Program-made: the position numbers and the translations under genes
The notes under the pieces: model-generated
The model's input: the letters and a program-made list of their open reading frames with translations, nothing else
Databases searched by the model: none
Told to the model about the DNA's origin: nothing
NCBI RefSeq assembly: GCF_017301635.1
Contig: NZ_CP071091.1
Location: 5,034,001 to 5,098,000 of the forward strand
Reading direction: 5' to 3'
Origin: Myxococcus landrumus
GTDB taxonomy: Bacteria > Myxococcota > Myxococcia > Myxococcales > Myxococcaceae
DNA: 64,000 bases
Part shown: positions 26,301-35,835 of the stretch, in pieces
Position numbering within the stretch: position 1 is the first letter of the stretch
How the letters are laid out: each line of letters begins with the position of its first letter

Positions 26301-29300
26301 GTCTCAGCTCGACGAAGTCCTGCTCTCGCGCCTCGAGGCGCTCCAACGTCGCCTTCGCGGCGGCCTCCACCGTGGCCCGCGCACGAGTCTCGGCTTCCGC
26401 TCGGGACTCGGCTTCGTCGAGCCTCGACTGGAGACTGCTCAGCTCTTCGCGCAGCACTCCCACTTCCGTGCCACTGCGCAGGTCCAAGTCGGCTTCACGC
26501 CGCCTCGCCATCTCCAGCTCGGCGTCGAACTCGCGGCGCTGGCGCTCCGCCTTGACTCGCGCATCCTCGAGCTGATGCTCCACCTCCGCGCGCAGCGTCG
26601 CCTCTCGCGAGTGTTCCTCCTCCAGCGCATCGAGACGCGACTGGAGGGATTGGACTTGGGCGGCTTCGCGGTCCAGTCCACCTCGCAGCGACTCGTTCAG
26701 CGCTCGCGCCTCTTCGATTCGACGCTCGGCGTCCTGGCGAAGCTCGACCTCCTGCTCCAGCGAGGCCTTCAGCGTGTGGACTCGCTCGTGGGCTTCCTCG
26801 AGCTGACGCTCGAACTCTTCCTGGCGCGCCGTGCTCTCCGCGGGCGGGGGCTCGGTGCTGGTGACGGCCGTCGTCGCGTCGGACTCGCTGGATTCGTGCC
26901 CTTGCTCGGTGGGCTCCTCCATCAGGGTCAACGAACCCGCCCGCGATGACTCCTCTTCGGTGGAGCCTTCCGCGTTCGAATCGAACCAGCCCTCGCTCGC
27001 GGACGGTTGGACTGGCAGGGCGGCTTCGGGCTCGGCGTCGAACCATCCCGCCGAGACATCCATCCCGGCGGAGGCGGTCGCTGTTCTCTCGACGGCGGGG
27101 GGCGTAGTGCCTCTGCGCGAGTCCTCGCTGCCGTCGTCCAAGAAGGCAACGGGGGCGGGCGACTCGGGCTCCGCTTCTTGCACCACGCCGCTCGAGGCCA
27201 ACGCATGCTGAATCGAGTCCGTACCGGCTTCGGTCAAGACCATGCCGAAGGCGGGCGTCTCACGACTCTGCTTCAGGTTTGCCCAGGGCGCGGCTTCGCC
27301 TGGCGTGGAGTCCTCTTCTTCCGCGCGCGGCGCTTCATCGGCGCTCTCGGGCGGTTCCTCGCCATCCTCCTGGCGCACCTTCGCTTGCAGCTCCGCCTCC
27401 AGGACATCCCAGGGCGAAGCGGGGAGCGACTCTTCTTCTGCTGGCGCGTCAGGCTCGGATTCCGCAGCGCGCGGTGCCTCGGGAGCGGCGGATGCTTCGC
27501 GTGCCTCGGAGCCCCCCGCGCCTTCGCTCGGGCCTCCACTCAGCGCGGTCTCAATCTCGGGGTCTGGTGGCAACTCCGTCCATGCCCCGGAGTCCAGGGG
27601 TGCCGCCACCCGAGGACCATCGCCGCGCATCGCCGCCAGCTCCGCTTCGGCCGCGGAGAGCGCATCGTCGTGCGAGGGCTCAGGTGCATCGACGTCGAAG
27701 AAGCCCTCCTCCCCAAGCCGAGGCGCCAAGGCCACGGGCCGCGAGACAGGCACGGAGACAGGCTCCTCCGTCCACGCGAGCTTCCCCACGGGCAGCGGTT
27801 CCGGCACCGCTTCAGCCTCCGAGGATGCGGCCTTCCACTCCGCCAGCGCCGCGACCTCGGGAGAGTTCACGCCGTAGAGGACAGTCGACGGACCGGTCGT
27901 GCCACCACCTTCCGTCATCGCGCTCGAGAACCCCTCCGAGAACACGTCACCGGGACCACCGGTGGCACTCCCGAAAGAGTCCGCTGCGCCATACGCGGCA
28001 TCCACTGCCGCCGCGTCCAACGCATCCGCGGTGCTGCCGTCTCCGCGCGGGTCTTGTGAGCCCACGGTCTCGAAGGCGTCCGGCGCCGGATGGGTCCAGG
28101 GGTCTGATGCGAAGGCTTCGTTCCCTTCTGGGCCGACGCCAGCGTATCCGGAGGATGCATCTACGCCATGGCTGCTCGCGCCTGCGCTCTCGGCACCCCA
28201 AGCCTGTTCACTCGCGTCGCCGATGTGCTCGCTCGCGGCTTCGCTTTCGTGGCTCCAGGTCTGATGGGTCGTGTCTCCTGGTGACGCGTCCGCGCCATCA
28301 CCACTTCCTGGGTGACCTGCTGAGTCCCAGGTCTGCGCTTCCGATGAAGCTTGAGTGACGGCGGAAGCATCCGCACCGTACTCACTCGCGCGGTGGCTCT
28401 CCGCGCTCCAGGCTTGGGCGTCTGTCGAGGCATCCGTGCCGGAGGCATCGCCGTCCGCGCCCCATCCTTGCGAACCTTCTGGCGCATCCGCGCCATCACT
28501 GCTCGCGGGGCTGCCTTCCGGACTCCAGGCTTGAGTGCTCGCAGATACAGCCGCGCCGTACTCATTCGCGGGATTGGTCTCGGCGCCCCAGCCTTGCGCG
28601 TCCGCCGAAGCATCCGTGCCGTGCATGCCATCGGCATTGGCCTCGGCACTCCAGCTGTGCGTGCCGGAAACATGGGCCTCCGCACCCCAGGATTGTGCGT
28701 CACCTGCGGCATCCACGCCCGGCGTGCCTGAGGCAGAGCTCCCAGCCTCCCAGCCCTGCGCGTTCCCTGAATCATCCGCAGGATACGTGCCGGTGGCAGT
28801 GCTCTCGCCGCCCCAGTTCTGCGCGGCCGCTGAGACATCTCCACCTTGAGAGCCAGAGGTATTGCCCTCAGCCCCCCACGCTTGTGCATTCCCTTCAGCA
28901 TCCACGCCTGGCGTGCCTGAGGCAGCGCTCGCAGCATCCCAGCCCTGCGCGTTTCCTGAGGCGTCTACGCCTGATTCGCCGACGGCAGTGCTCTCACTGC
29001 CCCAGCCCCGCGCGTTCTCCGCGGCCTCTTCGCCTGACACGCCGACGGCAGTGCTCTCAGCATCCCAGCCCTGCGCGGTCCCTGAATCATCCACGCCTGA
29101 CGTGCCGACGGCAGTCCGCTCACCGCCCCAGTCCTGTGCGTTTCCTGAGGAATCCCCCCCTTGAGAGTCAGAGGCATTGCCCTCAGCACCCCAGGATTGA
29201 GCGGTCCCGGAGGCGTCTACTCCTTCCGAGCCTGCGGCATTGACGTCCGTAGTCCAGGCTTGCGCATCGGCCGCGGCATCCGCGCCGTACTCGCTCCCCG

Positions 29301-30288
29301 GGCTGCCCTCAGCACTCCAGGCTTGAGTATCGCCCGCAGCATCCGCGCCGTACTCGCTCCCCGGGCTGCCCTCGGCATTCCAGGATTGCGCATCGGCCGC
29401 AGCATCCGCGCCGTACTCACTACCTGCGCTGCCCTCAGTACCCCAGGCTTGCGCCTCCGCCGCTGTATCCGCGCCCTCCTCGCCCACTCCCCCTGGCGGA
29501 ACATCTCCGCCGGGGTCGCCCTCTGCCCGGAACACCTCTCCCGCTGGCAGCGCGCTCCCGTCGAAAGCCTCGCTCCCTCCGCCCACCGCCGCCGCGCCCC
29601 AGTCCTCCCCGCCCCCCGCCAACGCCGACTGGCTGGAGGCCATCGCCGCGGCCTCCGCCTCCTGATTCGCCTGCGCCAGCGCCGCCGGCACGTCCAACGT
29701 CGAGCGGAGCTGCTGCTCTTCCGCCCTCGCCGTGCGCTCCTCGCGCGTCATCGCCGCGAGTTCCCAGTCCGTCTGATGCAACGGGGCCAAATCCCCGAAC
29801 AGCGCGTTCGCCAGCGTGGGGTCCCCCGCCACCGCTCCCGGCGCCGTCGCATGCCACGCCTCCGTCTCCTCCCCACCCTGCCCCGCGTCCCCGCCCACCC
29901 CCACCAGTGTCCGGTTCTCCAGGACATGCCAGGCGTCCGACTCGGACGGTGCCCGAAGCAGCGAGTCCACCAACGCCACGAAGTTCGTTCCATCCAGCGG
30001 CAGCGGCGCCACCGGCGCACTGAACCCCGCGATGGACTCGCCCAACAGCAACACCCGCGCCGTCTTGCCGTCCGGATGCTGGAGCAATTCCTCCAGCACC
30101 AGCCGGCCTCGGCCGCTCTCGACGCCTGGCGCCAACACAATCAGCGCCGGCAGGTAGTGCCCGTAGGCAATCAGCGCATCCGCGGCCGAGGTCGCGAGGA
30201 TGACCTCGTGCCCTTCGCGGGTGAGCAGGCGCCGCACTGCGGCGATGGTGGCGATGTCGTCGTGGACGAGGAGGACCGGTGCGCCCAT
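23350..30288 (-). CDS. Giant pseudo-receiver / Trp-repeat / coiled-coil / DUF4388-like / J-like protein
   Basis: 2312 residues. In order: a receiver-like domain (4-115) where the phospho-acceptor position is Ala53 ([10 protein letters not shown]) although the acid pair HDD is kept; a linker; about 20 copies of a 21-residue repeat with a fixed Trp (about 276-719); an acidic disordered stretch to about 1150; a coiled coil of about 810 residues rich in Ala/Glu/Arg with 14-residue repeats; a DUF4388-like region (about 1970-2200, [28 protein letters not shown]); and a C-terminal J-like domain ([20 protein letters not shown]) whose HPD is HPL. No signal or membrane segment, so cytoplasmic. It begins 15 nt after priA. 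Function unknown; a scaffold is likely. Confidence 0.9.
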   Translation of the reverse strand: MGAPVLLVHDDIATIAAVRRLLTREGHEVILATSAADALIAYGHYLPALIVLAPGVESGRGRLVLEELLQHPDGKTARVLLLGESIAGFSAPVAPLPLDGTNFVALVDSLLRAPSESDAWHVLENRTLVGVGGDAGQGGEETEAWHATAPGAVAGDPTLANALFGDLAPLHQTDWELAAMTREERTARAEEQQLRSTLDVPAALAQANQEAEAAAMASSQSALAGGGEDWGAAAVGGGSEAFDGSALPAGEVFRAEGDPGGDVPPGGVGEEGADTAAEAQAWGTEGSAGSEYGADAAADAQSWNAEGSPGSEYGADAAGDTQAWSAEGSPGSEYGADAAADAQAWTTDVNAAGSEGVDASGTAQSWGAEGNASDSQGGDSSGNAQDWGGERTAVGTSGVDDSGTAQGWDAESTAVGVSGEEAAENARGWGSESTAVGESGVDASGNAQGWDAASAASGTPGVDAEGNAQAWGAEGNTSGSQGGDVSAAAQNWGGESTATGTYPADDSGNAQGWEAGSSASGTPGVDAAGDAQSWGAEAHVSGTHSWSAEANADGMHGTDASADAQGWGAETNPANEYGAAVSASTQAWSPEGSPASSDGADAPEGSQGWGADGDASGTDASTDAQAWSAESHRASEYGADASAVTQASSEAQTWDSAGHPGSGDGADASPGDTTHQTWSHESEAASEHIGDASEQAWGAESAGASSHGVDASSGYAGVGPEGNEAFASDPWTHPAPDAFETVGSQDPRGDGSTADALDAAAVDAAYGAADSFGSATGGPGDVFSEGFSSAMTEGGGTTGPSTVLYGVNSPEVAALAEWKAASSEAEAVPEPLPVGKLAWTEEPVSVPVSRPVALAPRLGEEGFFDVDAPEPSHDDALSAAEAELAAMRGDGPRVAAPLDSGAWTELPPDPEIETALSGGPSEGAGGSEAREASAAPEAPRAAESEPDAPAEEESLPASPWDVLEAELQAKVRQEDGEEPPESADEAPRAEEEDSTPGEAAPWANLKQSRETPAFGMVLTEAGTDSIQHALASSGVVQEAEPESPAPVAFLDDGSEDSRRGTTPPAVERTATASAGMDVSAGWFDAEPEAALPVQPSASEGWFDSNAEGSTEEESSRAGSLTLMEEPTEQGHESSESDATTAVTSTEPPPAESTARQEEFERQLEEAHERVHTLKASLEQEVELRQDAERRIEEARALNESLRGGLDREAAQVQSLQSRLDALEEEHSREATLRAEVEHQLEDARVKAERQRREFDAELEMARRREADLDLRSGTEVGVLREELSSLQSRLDEAESRAEAETRARATVEAAAKATLERLEAREQDFVELRRLLEAVKAEATELGRERAEALAKGELQAKDALIARDDAQERADQEGLARSQAQSRLVELESKLQQLELEKEESETRAAAATQALKEIELRFESEAAGRVDAEARAESEVQERRGLEARVKSVEVALVEAEARAGAEALARAEVEARAAAVEAARLEMESRVKMESRARVEAEAQLELESRARVEAEARAESEGRAREAAESRAKAEVHALAELESQAASEARARLDAVAQARAEAEARAESESKLRAEAELLAELEAEARAEAEEKAKTEAKHRAEAEAKAELESLARAEAEETAKSEAKLRAEAEAKAELESLARAEAEERAEAEAALRVEAEAKAASEAKQRTASETRAELTASEGEEAEARAEAEAKLRAEAEARAEAESKQRAEAEARAEAESKLRAEAEAKAELESQARAEADEQTESESRRRAEAEARADSEAKLRAEAEAKAESNEQQRIAAEAKAESESKRSETAEARAQAEAAVRAEAEARVQKAQQAQSEAEARAKTEGRHRTALEVRLDVEARQRAEAESRIAEQAQARSDAESRLLSESTRFTEQLTQLQSQLQRTEAELAHLRAEHDEARKSLESLHAEKSKLEADSAEERVRAERERQELEERGRREAEEAAAQARAALLPLEAPPGRPELAVSRSGSVTQEGLARLVLRLCEARMEVRLELKVMNALRVLWLRDGSLVGAVSSASGESLVDRARADGLIDARQEGELRLVRSATTGALLDALRGRGYLRESESVPLVQRYTEQVFLDALSEPSTLYRLVQEPAPHEVALAAATRPPLYLLAEALRNTLTGESLLEAAGSLRARVTRGELHLSPDDFGLPSRDLQLLSQVDGEHTLEALLLGAGVPQDAALKALSVARTLGLITLQPSNVEDPDAFPPELDVRRLESKFEEIQDADYFTVLGLARTAGGEEVKRAYELLAAEFHPLRFAGHPDPALQHRAQQIRSVLSEAAQALGDDRLRAEYARSLLD
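24700..25760 (-). repeat. 42-bp repeats encoding the coiled coil
   Basis: The densest part of the coiled coil is built from a 14-residue (two-heptad, 42-bp) unit such as [14 protein letters not shown] with many variants. On the plus strand it reads as monotonous TCGGCTTCGGCTCGC-type sequence, which also opens long false frames on that strand. Confidence 0.85.
28130..29470 (-). repeat. 63-bp tandem array encoding 21-residue Trp repeats
   Basis: About 20 units of the form A-Q-x-W-x-A-E-x(4)-G-x(2)-G-x-D-A-x-G-x, for example [20 protein letters not shown]-type copies. Most units are 21 residues; a few are 18-22. The Trp is conserved in almost every unit and negative charge dominates. The three copies nearest 29400 are the most alike, which points to recent expansion at the N-terminal end. 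Confidence 0.9.
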
Positions 30289-30303
30289 GGGGGGCCACCG
30301 AGT

Positions 30304-32697
30304 CTACAGCATGGCCCCCGGATCCACGTCGATCACGACCTTCACCGCCGACGGAACGTCCACCAGGGCCGCTTCGACCCTGGCGAGCAGCGGGGCAAGC
30401 GCCACATGTGTCGGCCCCTTCAAGAGCAACTGCCAGCGCGTCTTGCCCCGGATTTTGGCGATGGGCGCCACCGCCGGCCCCAACAACCGCACCCCCACCG
30501 ACGCCGGGGGCATGTTCCGGGAGATGATGTTCCCCAGGTGCCGAGCCACGCTGGCCGTCTGCTCCGGATGCTCCCCCTCCAACCGGATGGAGGCCATCCG
30601 CGCGAAGGGCGGATACGCCAGCGCCTTGCGCCACTCCAGTTCCTGCTGGGCGAAGCCATCGAAATCATGGGCCAACACCCGCTTCACCGGCTCCGCGTCC
30701 GGGTTGTACGTCTGCACCAACACCCGGCCCGGGTCCTTGCCACGCCCCGCCCGCCCCGCCACCTGGGTCAACAGGTGGAAGGTCCGCTCCGCCGCCCGGA
30801 AGTCCGGTATCGCCAGCGAGGTGTCCGCCATCACGACGCACACCAGCGTCACCCCCGGGAAGTCGTGCCCCTTGGCCACCATCTGCGTGCCCACCAGCAC
30901 GTCCAGCTCCCGCCGGGCGAACGCCGCCAGCATCTCCGTCAACTTCTCCGCGCTCGTCGCCGAGTCCCTGTCCAGCCGCGCCACCCGCGCCGTCGGGATG
31001 CGCTCCAGGACCTCCGCCTCCACCCGCTCCGTGCCGATGCCCAGCTTCAACATCGGCCCCGTACACTCCAGGCACCGGTCCGGCACCGGCATCGCCAGCC
31101 CGCAGTAGTGGCACACCACCCGGTTCTGCGAGCGGTGGTGCGTCATGCACACGTCACACGAGGTGCACTTCAGCGACACCCCGCACACCTCGCACAGCAA
31201 CACCGTGCTGTGCCCCCGGCGGTTGAGGAAGAGGATGACCTGCTGGCCCTTCCCCAGCGTCTGCTCCATCGCCGCCAGCAAGGGTGGACTGAGGATGGGC
31301 GCCTCGTCCGTCATCATGCCGTCGCGAGGACGCTCCTGCCGCAGGTCCACCATCTCGATGGTGGGCATGGGCCTGTCGTCCACCCGCCGCTTGAGCTCCA
31401 GGAGCCGGTAGCGGCCCTTCTTCACGTTCTCCAGCGTCTCGAGCGCGGGCGTCGCGGAGCCCAGCACCACCACCGCCCCCGCCTGCTTGCCACGCACCAC
31501 CGCCAGGTCCCGGGCCTGGTAGCGCAAGCTGTCGTCCTGCTTGAAGGACGGGTCGTGCTCCTCGTCCACGACGATGAGCCCCAGGTTCTCCACCGGCGCG
31601 AACACCGCCGAGCGCACCCCCACGGCAATCTTCACCTCGCCCTTGCGAAGGGCCTGCCAGTGGAACAGCCGCTCCCGGTCCTTCAGCGCCGAGTGCAGCA
31701 CCGCCACCTCCGAGCCGAACCGGCTGCGGAAGCGGCCCACGAGCTGCGGCGTGAGCGCGATTTCCGGCACGAGGATGAGGCTGCCCTTGCCCAGCGACAG
31801 CGCATGCTCCGCCGCGCGCAGGTACACCTCCGTCTTCCCGCTGCCCGTGACGCCATGGAGCAGGAACGGCTGGAAGGCGCCCGTGTCCAACGCCTCGCGC
31901 AGCGTCCCGCCCGCGACGTCCTGCTCTGGAGTGAGGCGGTCCGGCCGGCCTTGAATCAGGCCCTCCTTCACCCCGGCCTCCAGCTTCTTCTCCTCGACGC
32001 GGACCAGGCCCTTCGAGGCCAGGCTCTTGAGGTGCGCCCGAGCCCCCGGAATGGCGTGGCTCACCTCCTCCAGCGGCGCGCTTCCGCCCACGGCCAACAG
32101 GTAGGCCAGCGCCGCGGACTGCGCATGCGCTCGCGCCAGCGAGGGTGGCACCTCGTTCACCAGCGCCACCGCGAAGTGCTGGACGTCGGGCTTCGCTTCC
32201 TTCTCGTCCACCGGCTTCGACAAACCTGGAGGCAGAGAGCCTCGGATGACCTCACCCAAGGGGTAGCGATAGTGCTCGGCCGCGAAGCGCAGCAGCGCGA
32301 TGAGGTCCTTGGGCAGTGAGGGCGAATCCTCCAGCACGCGCTGGATGGGCTTGAGCCGGACGTTCTCTCCGGGAGGCCGGGCCGCCGGGCCCAGGTAGAA
32401 GCCCAGGGCGGTGCCTCGGCCGAAGGGCACCAGGACACGCTGCCCCGGCGCGAGCTGGCTCGCGAGGGACTCCGGCACGGAGTAGGTGAACTCACCCCGG
32501 ACGGGGCGAGCCACGGCGATGGAGGCCAGGACAGGAGGGCTCGCACTCACGGCGGGAGCCACTGTAGCGGCCTGTTCCTGGAGCGACAGTTCCCGGCCAG
32601 GTCTCGCACGCGAGGTGCGCTCCCCCGTGGAACCCGAGGTGGGGGCCTCCTCCGCGGAACCCTGCGCCGGCTCGTCCCACAACGCTCGCTGCTCCAT
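30304..32697 (-). CDS. priA: Primosomal helicase PriA
   Basis: 797 residues from the ATG at 32697 with AAGGGAG at good spacing. The N-terminal DNA-binding part (about 70-250) follows a variable Ser/Ala/Pro leader. Helicase motif I is GVTGSGKTEVYLR, motif II DEEHD, and the zinc-binding Cys pairs are CEVCGVSLKCTSC, VCMTHH, VCHYCG and RCLEC. C-terminal helicase motifs include ATQ-like VGTQMVAKGHDFPGVTLV and QVAGRAGRG. It reloads the replisome at stalled forks. It heads a minus-strand row priA, giant, def. In many bacteria priA sits near def and fmt, so the giant occupies an unusual slot. Confidence 0.95.
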   Translation of the reverse strand: MEQRALWDEPAQGSAEEAPTSGSTGERTSRARPGRELSLQEQAATVAPAVSASPPVLASIAVARPVRGEFTYSVPESLASQLAPGQRVLVPFGRGTALGFYLGPAARPPGENVRLKPIQRVLEDSPSLPKDLIALLRFAAEHYRYPLGEVIRGSLPPGLSKPVDEKEAKPDVQHFAVALVNEVPPSLARAHAQSAALAYLLAVGGSAPLEEVSHAIPGARAHLKSLASKGLVRVEEKKLEAGVKEGLIQGRPDRLTPEQDVAGGTLREALDTGAFQPFLLHGVTGSGKTEVYLRAAEHALSLGKGSLILVPEIALTPQLVGRFRSRFGSEVAVLHSALKDRERLFHWQALRKGEVKIAVGVRSAVFAPVENLGLIVVDEEHDPSFKQDDSLRYQARDLAVVRGKQAGAVVVLGSATPALETLENVKKGRYRLLELKRRVDDRPMPTIEMVDLRQERPRDGMMTDEAPILSPPLLAAMEQTLGKGQQVILFLNRRGHSTVLLCEVCGVSLKCTSCDVCMTHHRSQNRVVCHYCGLAMPVPDRCLECTGPMLKLGIGTERVEAEVLERIPTARVARLDRDSATSAEKLTEMLAAFARRELDVLVGTQMVAKGHDFPGVTLVCVVMADTSLAIPDFRAAERTFHLLTQVAGRAGRGKDPGRVLVQTYNPDAEPVKRVLAHDFDGFAQQELEWRKALAYPPFARMASIRLEGEHPEQTASVARHLGNIISRNMPPASVGVRLLGPAVAPIAKIRGKTRWQLLLKGPTHVALAPLLARVEAALVDVPSAVKVVIDVDPGAML

Positions 32698-32870
32698 GGC
32701 ACTCCCTTCGACCGCCACCCCTACCCCTTCCGTCCTGCCGCCATGGCCACAGTGCCAGGGGCCTCTGACACAGGCCGGGCCCCGGACGCCAGCACCACAT
32801 GCTGGGAGCATGCTCGAAGCCCCACGCCCAGCACCGGCCAGGGGCCGTTCCCGACAGGGCGCCCAGCGGT

Positions 32871-33416
32871 TCAGTCCGCCAGCACGCCCGGATTCAGCGA
32901 CAGTGCGCAGCGGCGCTCACGCGGAAGCCCCGCCTGCGCCTCCTTCGCCAGCACCTCGCGGAGCCGGTCATCCAGCGCGTCCTCCGGAATGCGAGTGAAG
33001 CCGAGCCCCGCGTAGAACGGCTCGTTCCACGGCACCTCGAGGAACGTCGTCAACGTGATGGCCTCCAGGTCCGCGTCGCGCGCGAACACGGCGGCGGCTC
33101 GGAGCAGCGCGCGTCCCAGGCCACGCCGCTGATGCGAGGGACTCACCGCCATCTGCCAGACATGCAGCACCCGGCCCACACGCTGCGCCGAGAGGAAGCC
33201 CACGACGCCCGCCTTCTCATCACGCGCGACCCACACGGTGCCCGCCGCTATCAACGGGCGATGGGCCGCCTCCGCCATGACGTCGTCATCCGCAATCCAC
33301 GCCAGCTCCTCGAGCTGACGAAACAGCTCCCCCGAAGCCCGCTCGATGTCGGGGAAGAACGCGGCGTCCCCGAGGGTCGCACGGTGGATGGAGACAGGGG
33401 AATCCATGGTCGGCAC
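32871..33416 (-). CDS. GNAT family N-acetyltransferase
   Basis: 181 residues from a GTG at 33416 with GAGGTG upstream; an ATG three codons later is possible. Motif A is clear: VWQMAVSPSHQRRGLGRALL, where Q-x-x-G-x-G/A binds acetyl-CoA, followed by EAITLTTFLEVPWNEPFYAGLGF (motif B). The N-terminus resembles polyamine or small-molecule acetyltransferases. Substrate unknown. It lies 173 nt upstream of priA on the same strand and is divergent from the next GNAT gene. Confidence 0.85.
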   Translation of the reverse strand: MPTMDSPVSIHRATLGDAAFFPDIERASGELFRQLEELAWIADDDVMAEAAHRPLIAAGTVWVARDEKAGVVGFLSAQRVGRVLHVWQMAVSPSHQRRGLGRALLRAAAVFARDADLEAITLTTFLEVPWNEPFYAGLGFTRIPEDALDDRLREVLAKEAQAGLPRERRCALSLNPGVLAD

Positions 33417-33454
33417 AGGTGAACACCTCGAGACCGGACTACATTCACCGCACC

Positions 33455-34132
33455 ATGACGGTGAACGTCCAGGACTTCGAACCCGCGTTGATGAACCAGG
33501 TGGGCCCGCTGTGCGCGCGGGCCTTCGATGACTACCCCTTCCTCGCGGAGCTGTTCCCGGGCTCCTCCGAGAAGCGGGCGCAGGTGTCCTCGGCGTTCTA
33601 CATCGGCTGCGTGAAGGACTCGCTGAAGCACGGCGTGGTGCACGTCACCGTCGAGGACGGACGACTCACGGGCCTCGCATCGTGGCTGCGGCCCGGGTGC
33701 TACCCACCGTCGCTCCGCAGGCAGGCGGTCTACCTGCCCACCCTCTGGGCGGGGCTTCGTCACTTCCCAGGCCGCGCGCGGCTGGCCCTCCAGGCCCTGG
33801 CGCGATTGGACCGCTACCACCCGCCCACGCCGCCCCACTGGTACCTGGACGTCATCGCCGTGGACCCGGCCTATCAAGGGCGCGGACTGGGGGCGCGGTT
33901 GATGCGCGCGGGCTTGGAGCTGGCCGAGCAGACTCGCGCGCCGTGCTTCCTGGAGACCGCGAAGGCCTCCAATCGCGACTGGTACCAGGGCTTCGGCTTC
34001 GAGCTCCAGCGCACCGAGCCCTGCTTCGACGGGGGACCGCCCCAGTGGTTCATGTGGCGGCCCTCGTCATCGAGCGGCGCGGGGCATCCGGGAACCTCGG
34101 AGACACCCGAGCCTCGGCTCCGCTCGGTGTAG
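33455..34132 (+). CDS. GNAT family N-acetyltransferase
   Basis: 225 residues from the ATG at 33455; a GTG at 33419 would add 12 residues and nearly touch the divergent gene. The acetyl-CoA motif is HWYLDVIAVDPAYQGRGLGA followed by RLMRAGLELA, then CFLETAKASNRDWYQGFGF. This order is typical of the puromycin-acetyltransferase-like branch. The last 25 residues are a Ser/Pro/Gly tail. Substrate unknown. Two unrelated GNAT genes back to back may share a control region. Confidence 0.85.
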   Translation: MTVNVQDFEPALMNQVGPLCARAFDDYPFLAELFPGSSEKRAQVSSAFYIGCVKDSLKHGVVHVTVEDGRLTGLASWLRPGCYPPSLRRQAVYLPTLWAGLRHFPGRARLALQALARLDRYHPPTPPHWYLDVIAVDPAYQGRGLGARLMRAGLELAEQTRAPCFLETAKASNRDWYQGFGFELQRTEPCFDGGPPQWFMWRPSSSSGAGHPGTSETPEPRLRSV

Positions 34133-34193
34133 CGACCTCCGGCGCGGGGCTTCGCGTGCGGCGGCGGGCCCCGGCCTCGAGCCTCGAGAATGG

Positions 34194-34820
34194 CTATTCG
34201 CCGACGGCCTTGCGCCACGCGGGACGGCCGCTCGTGCGCTCCCACCACGCGGCCACGTTCTTGTACCGGGCCACGGTGTCCGCCTCTCCCGCCGGGAACA
34301 GGTACGCCATGAACGGCATCCACGTCACGTCGGCGAGCGAGAGCGAGTCGCCCGCGAGGAACGGCTGCCGCCCCAGCGTCGGGTCGATGAGGCTGAACAC
34401 CTTCTCCATCCCCTGGCGCCCCGCCAGCACCACGGCCTCGTCCACGGCGCCACCGCCCATGAACTGCTTCAAGAACTTCTCCCAGATGACACTGAAGGCG
34501 TTCGGAGCGAAGTAGTTCAACCCCACGCTGATGGACTGCTCCATCACCGCGCAGGCGCGCGGCTGGGACGGCGTCAGCGACGGCCCCGCCAGCTTGCGGT
34601 CCAGATAGCGGATGATGGCCTGCGACTCGTAGAGCGCGAAGCCGTCGTCATCCTCGAACGCGGGGACCACACCGAACGGATGGCGCGTCAGGTGCTCCGG
34701 CAGCTTGTGCGCACCCGTCGGAAGGTCGACGAGGACGAACTCCGCCTCATGGCCCTTCTCCGCCAGGGTGGCGAGGACCATGCGCGTGTAGATGCTGCCC
34801 GGGTGGCCGTAGACTTTCAT
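34194..34820 (-). CDS. Glutathione S-transferase family protein (copy 1)
   Basis: 208 residues. N-terminal thioredoxin-like GSH domain (MKVYGHPGSIYTRMVLATLA, FGVVPAFEDDDGFALYESQA with the cis-Pro and Glu-Ser GSH contacts) and a C-terminal helical domain (FLAGDSLSLADVTWMPFMAY, the N-capping box). Phi/theta-like. It is closely related to the next gene downstream in coordinate order: the two share most of the first domain and a conserved promoter segment, so they are tandem duplicates. Likely detoxification; substrate unknown. Confidence 0.9.
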   Translation of the reverse strand: MKVYGHPGSIYTRMVLATLAEKGHEAEFVLVDLPTGAHKLPEHLTRHPFGVVPAFEDDDGFALYESQAIIRYLDRKLAGPSLTPSQPRACAVMEQSISVGLNYFAPNAFSVIWEKFLKQFMGGGAVDEAVVLAGRQGMEKVFSLIDPTLGRQPFLAGDSLSLADVTWMPFMAYLFPAGEADTVARYKNVAAWWERTSGRPAWRKAVGE

Positions 34821-34847
34821 CGACGTCGCTCTTCCGTGAACGTGCGG

Positions 34848-34864
34848 GCCGGAGAGAGTCCGGC
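34848..34864. promoter_or_regulatory. Dyad upstream of GST copy 1
   Basis: GCCGGA-GAGAG-TCCGGC, followed by AGGCGGCGCGACTCTTCA-type sequence. The same arrangement occurs before GST copy 2. It lies about 28 nt upstream of the start. Confidence 0.5.
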
Positions 34865-35054
34865 CAGGCGGCGCGACTCTTCACCACGTCCCCGAGCACC
34901 ACAAGGACATCCCAACGCGACGCCCCTCGGCGCGCCGGAGCACTTCCGCGTCTGGCACGCCTGAGAGCGGATGGGAGGGCCACCGAGCGTGGCGCGCACC
35001 GTGGCTCAGGTGGCTTCGCCCTTCAGCAACGCGGTGAAGCACACCCGCCTCGCG

Positions 35055-35672
35055 CTACCCGGCGACCTTCCTCCACGAGGGGCGAGCGCTGATGCGATTC
35101 CACCACGCGCTCACGTTCGGGTACTTGCCGACGAGGTCCTTCGCGGACGTCGCGCCCAGGTACCCGAGGTACGGCATCCACGTCACGTCGGCGAGCGAGA
35201 ACGCGTCGCCCGCGAGGAACTGCTGACGCCCCAGCACCGGCTCGATGACGCTGAACGCCTTCTCCACGCCCTGCCGTCCGTCCGCCACGCGGGCCGCGGC
35301 CTCGCTCCCCTCGCCCCGATGGAAGAGCTCCACCATGACGATTTTCATGGCCGCGGGGCTGAAGTAGCTCTGCTCCACGCCGATGAACTGCTCCATCAAC
35401 CCATAGGACTTCGACTGCGACGGAGTGAGCGAGCCCCCCGAGAGCACGCGGTCCAGATAACGGATGATGGCGCGCGACTCGTACAGGAGGGTGCCGTCAT
35501 CGGCCTCGAAGGCGGGGACCACCCCGAACGGCTGACGCGCGAGGTGCGCGGGCAACTTCTGCTCGCCCTTCATCAGGTCGACGAGGACGAACTCCGCCTC
35601 GTGCCCCTTCTCCGCCAGCGTGGTGAGGACCTTGCGCGTACAGGTGCTCATCGGATGGCCATAGACCTTCAT
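35055..35672 (-). CDS. Glutathione S-transferase family protein (copy 2)
   Basis: 205 residues from the ATG at 35672. The first domain is nearly the same as copy 1 (MKVYGHPMSTCTRKVLTTLA, FGVVPAFEADDGTLLYESRA), and the second has FLAGDAFSLADVTWMPYLGY. Residue 11 is Cys here and Tyr in copy 1, close to the catalytic Ser9, so activities may differ. The C-terminal domains diverge more than the N-terminal ones. It has its own promoter region with the shared dyad. Confidence 0.9.
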   Translation of the reverse strand: MKVYGHPMSTCTRKVLTTLAEKGHEAEFVLVDLMKGEQKLPAHLARQPFGVVPAFEADDGTLLYESRAIIRYLDRVLSGGSLTPSQSKSYGLMEQFIGVEQSYFSPAAMKIVMVELFHRGEGSEAAARVADGRQGVEKAFSVIEPVLGRQQFLAGDAFSLADVTWMPYLGYLGATSAKDLVGKYPNVSAWWNRISARPSWRKVAG

Positions 35673-35698
35673 GTGCGGCGCTCCTCGATGACATGCGA

Positions 35699-35714
35699 GC
35701 CGGAGAAGTCCGGC
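35699..35714. promoter_or_regulatory. Dyad upstream of GST copy 2
   Basis: GCCGGA-GAAG-TCCGGC with the same flank (CGCGACTCTTCA) as in front of copy 1, about 27 nt upstream of the start. A shared repressor site is plausible. Confidence 0.5.
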
Positions 35715-35788
35715 CGGGCGACGCGACTCTTCAACGCGCCACCCCACGTCACAAGCGCCTCGGGACAGACCGGTCAAAACTCATCAAT

Positions 35789-35814
35789 GTGCCGGTGCCA
35801 TGGCACACCGGCAC
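35789..35814 (-). terminator. Terminator of the galU operon
   Basis: A 9-bp perfect stem, GTGCCGGTG (35789-35797) with CACCGGCAC (35806-35814), encloses TGCCATGG-type loop sequence. On the minus strand it is followed by ATTGATGAGTTTT. It lies 21 nt after the stop of the 251-residue gene. Confidence 0.65.
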
Positions 35815-35835
35815 GACCAGGTCACCGCACGCGAG

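Noticed and set aside
23827-27046. Plus-strand frames rich in Leu/Arg/Gly opposite the giant coiled coil
   Set aside because: Mirror of the Ala/Glu/Arg repeats on the coding strand.
28130-29470. CRISPR array
   Set aside because: The repeats are imperfect, contiguous, in frame and inside a coding region; there are no unique spacers between identical repeats.
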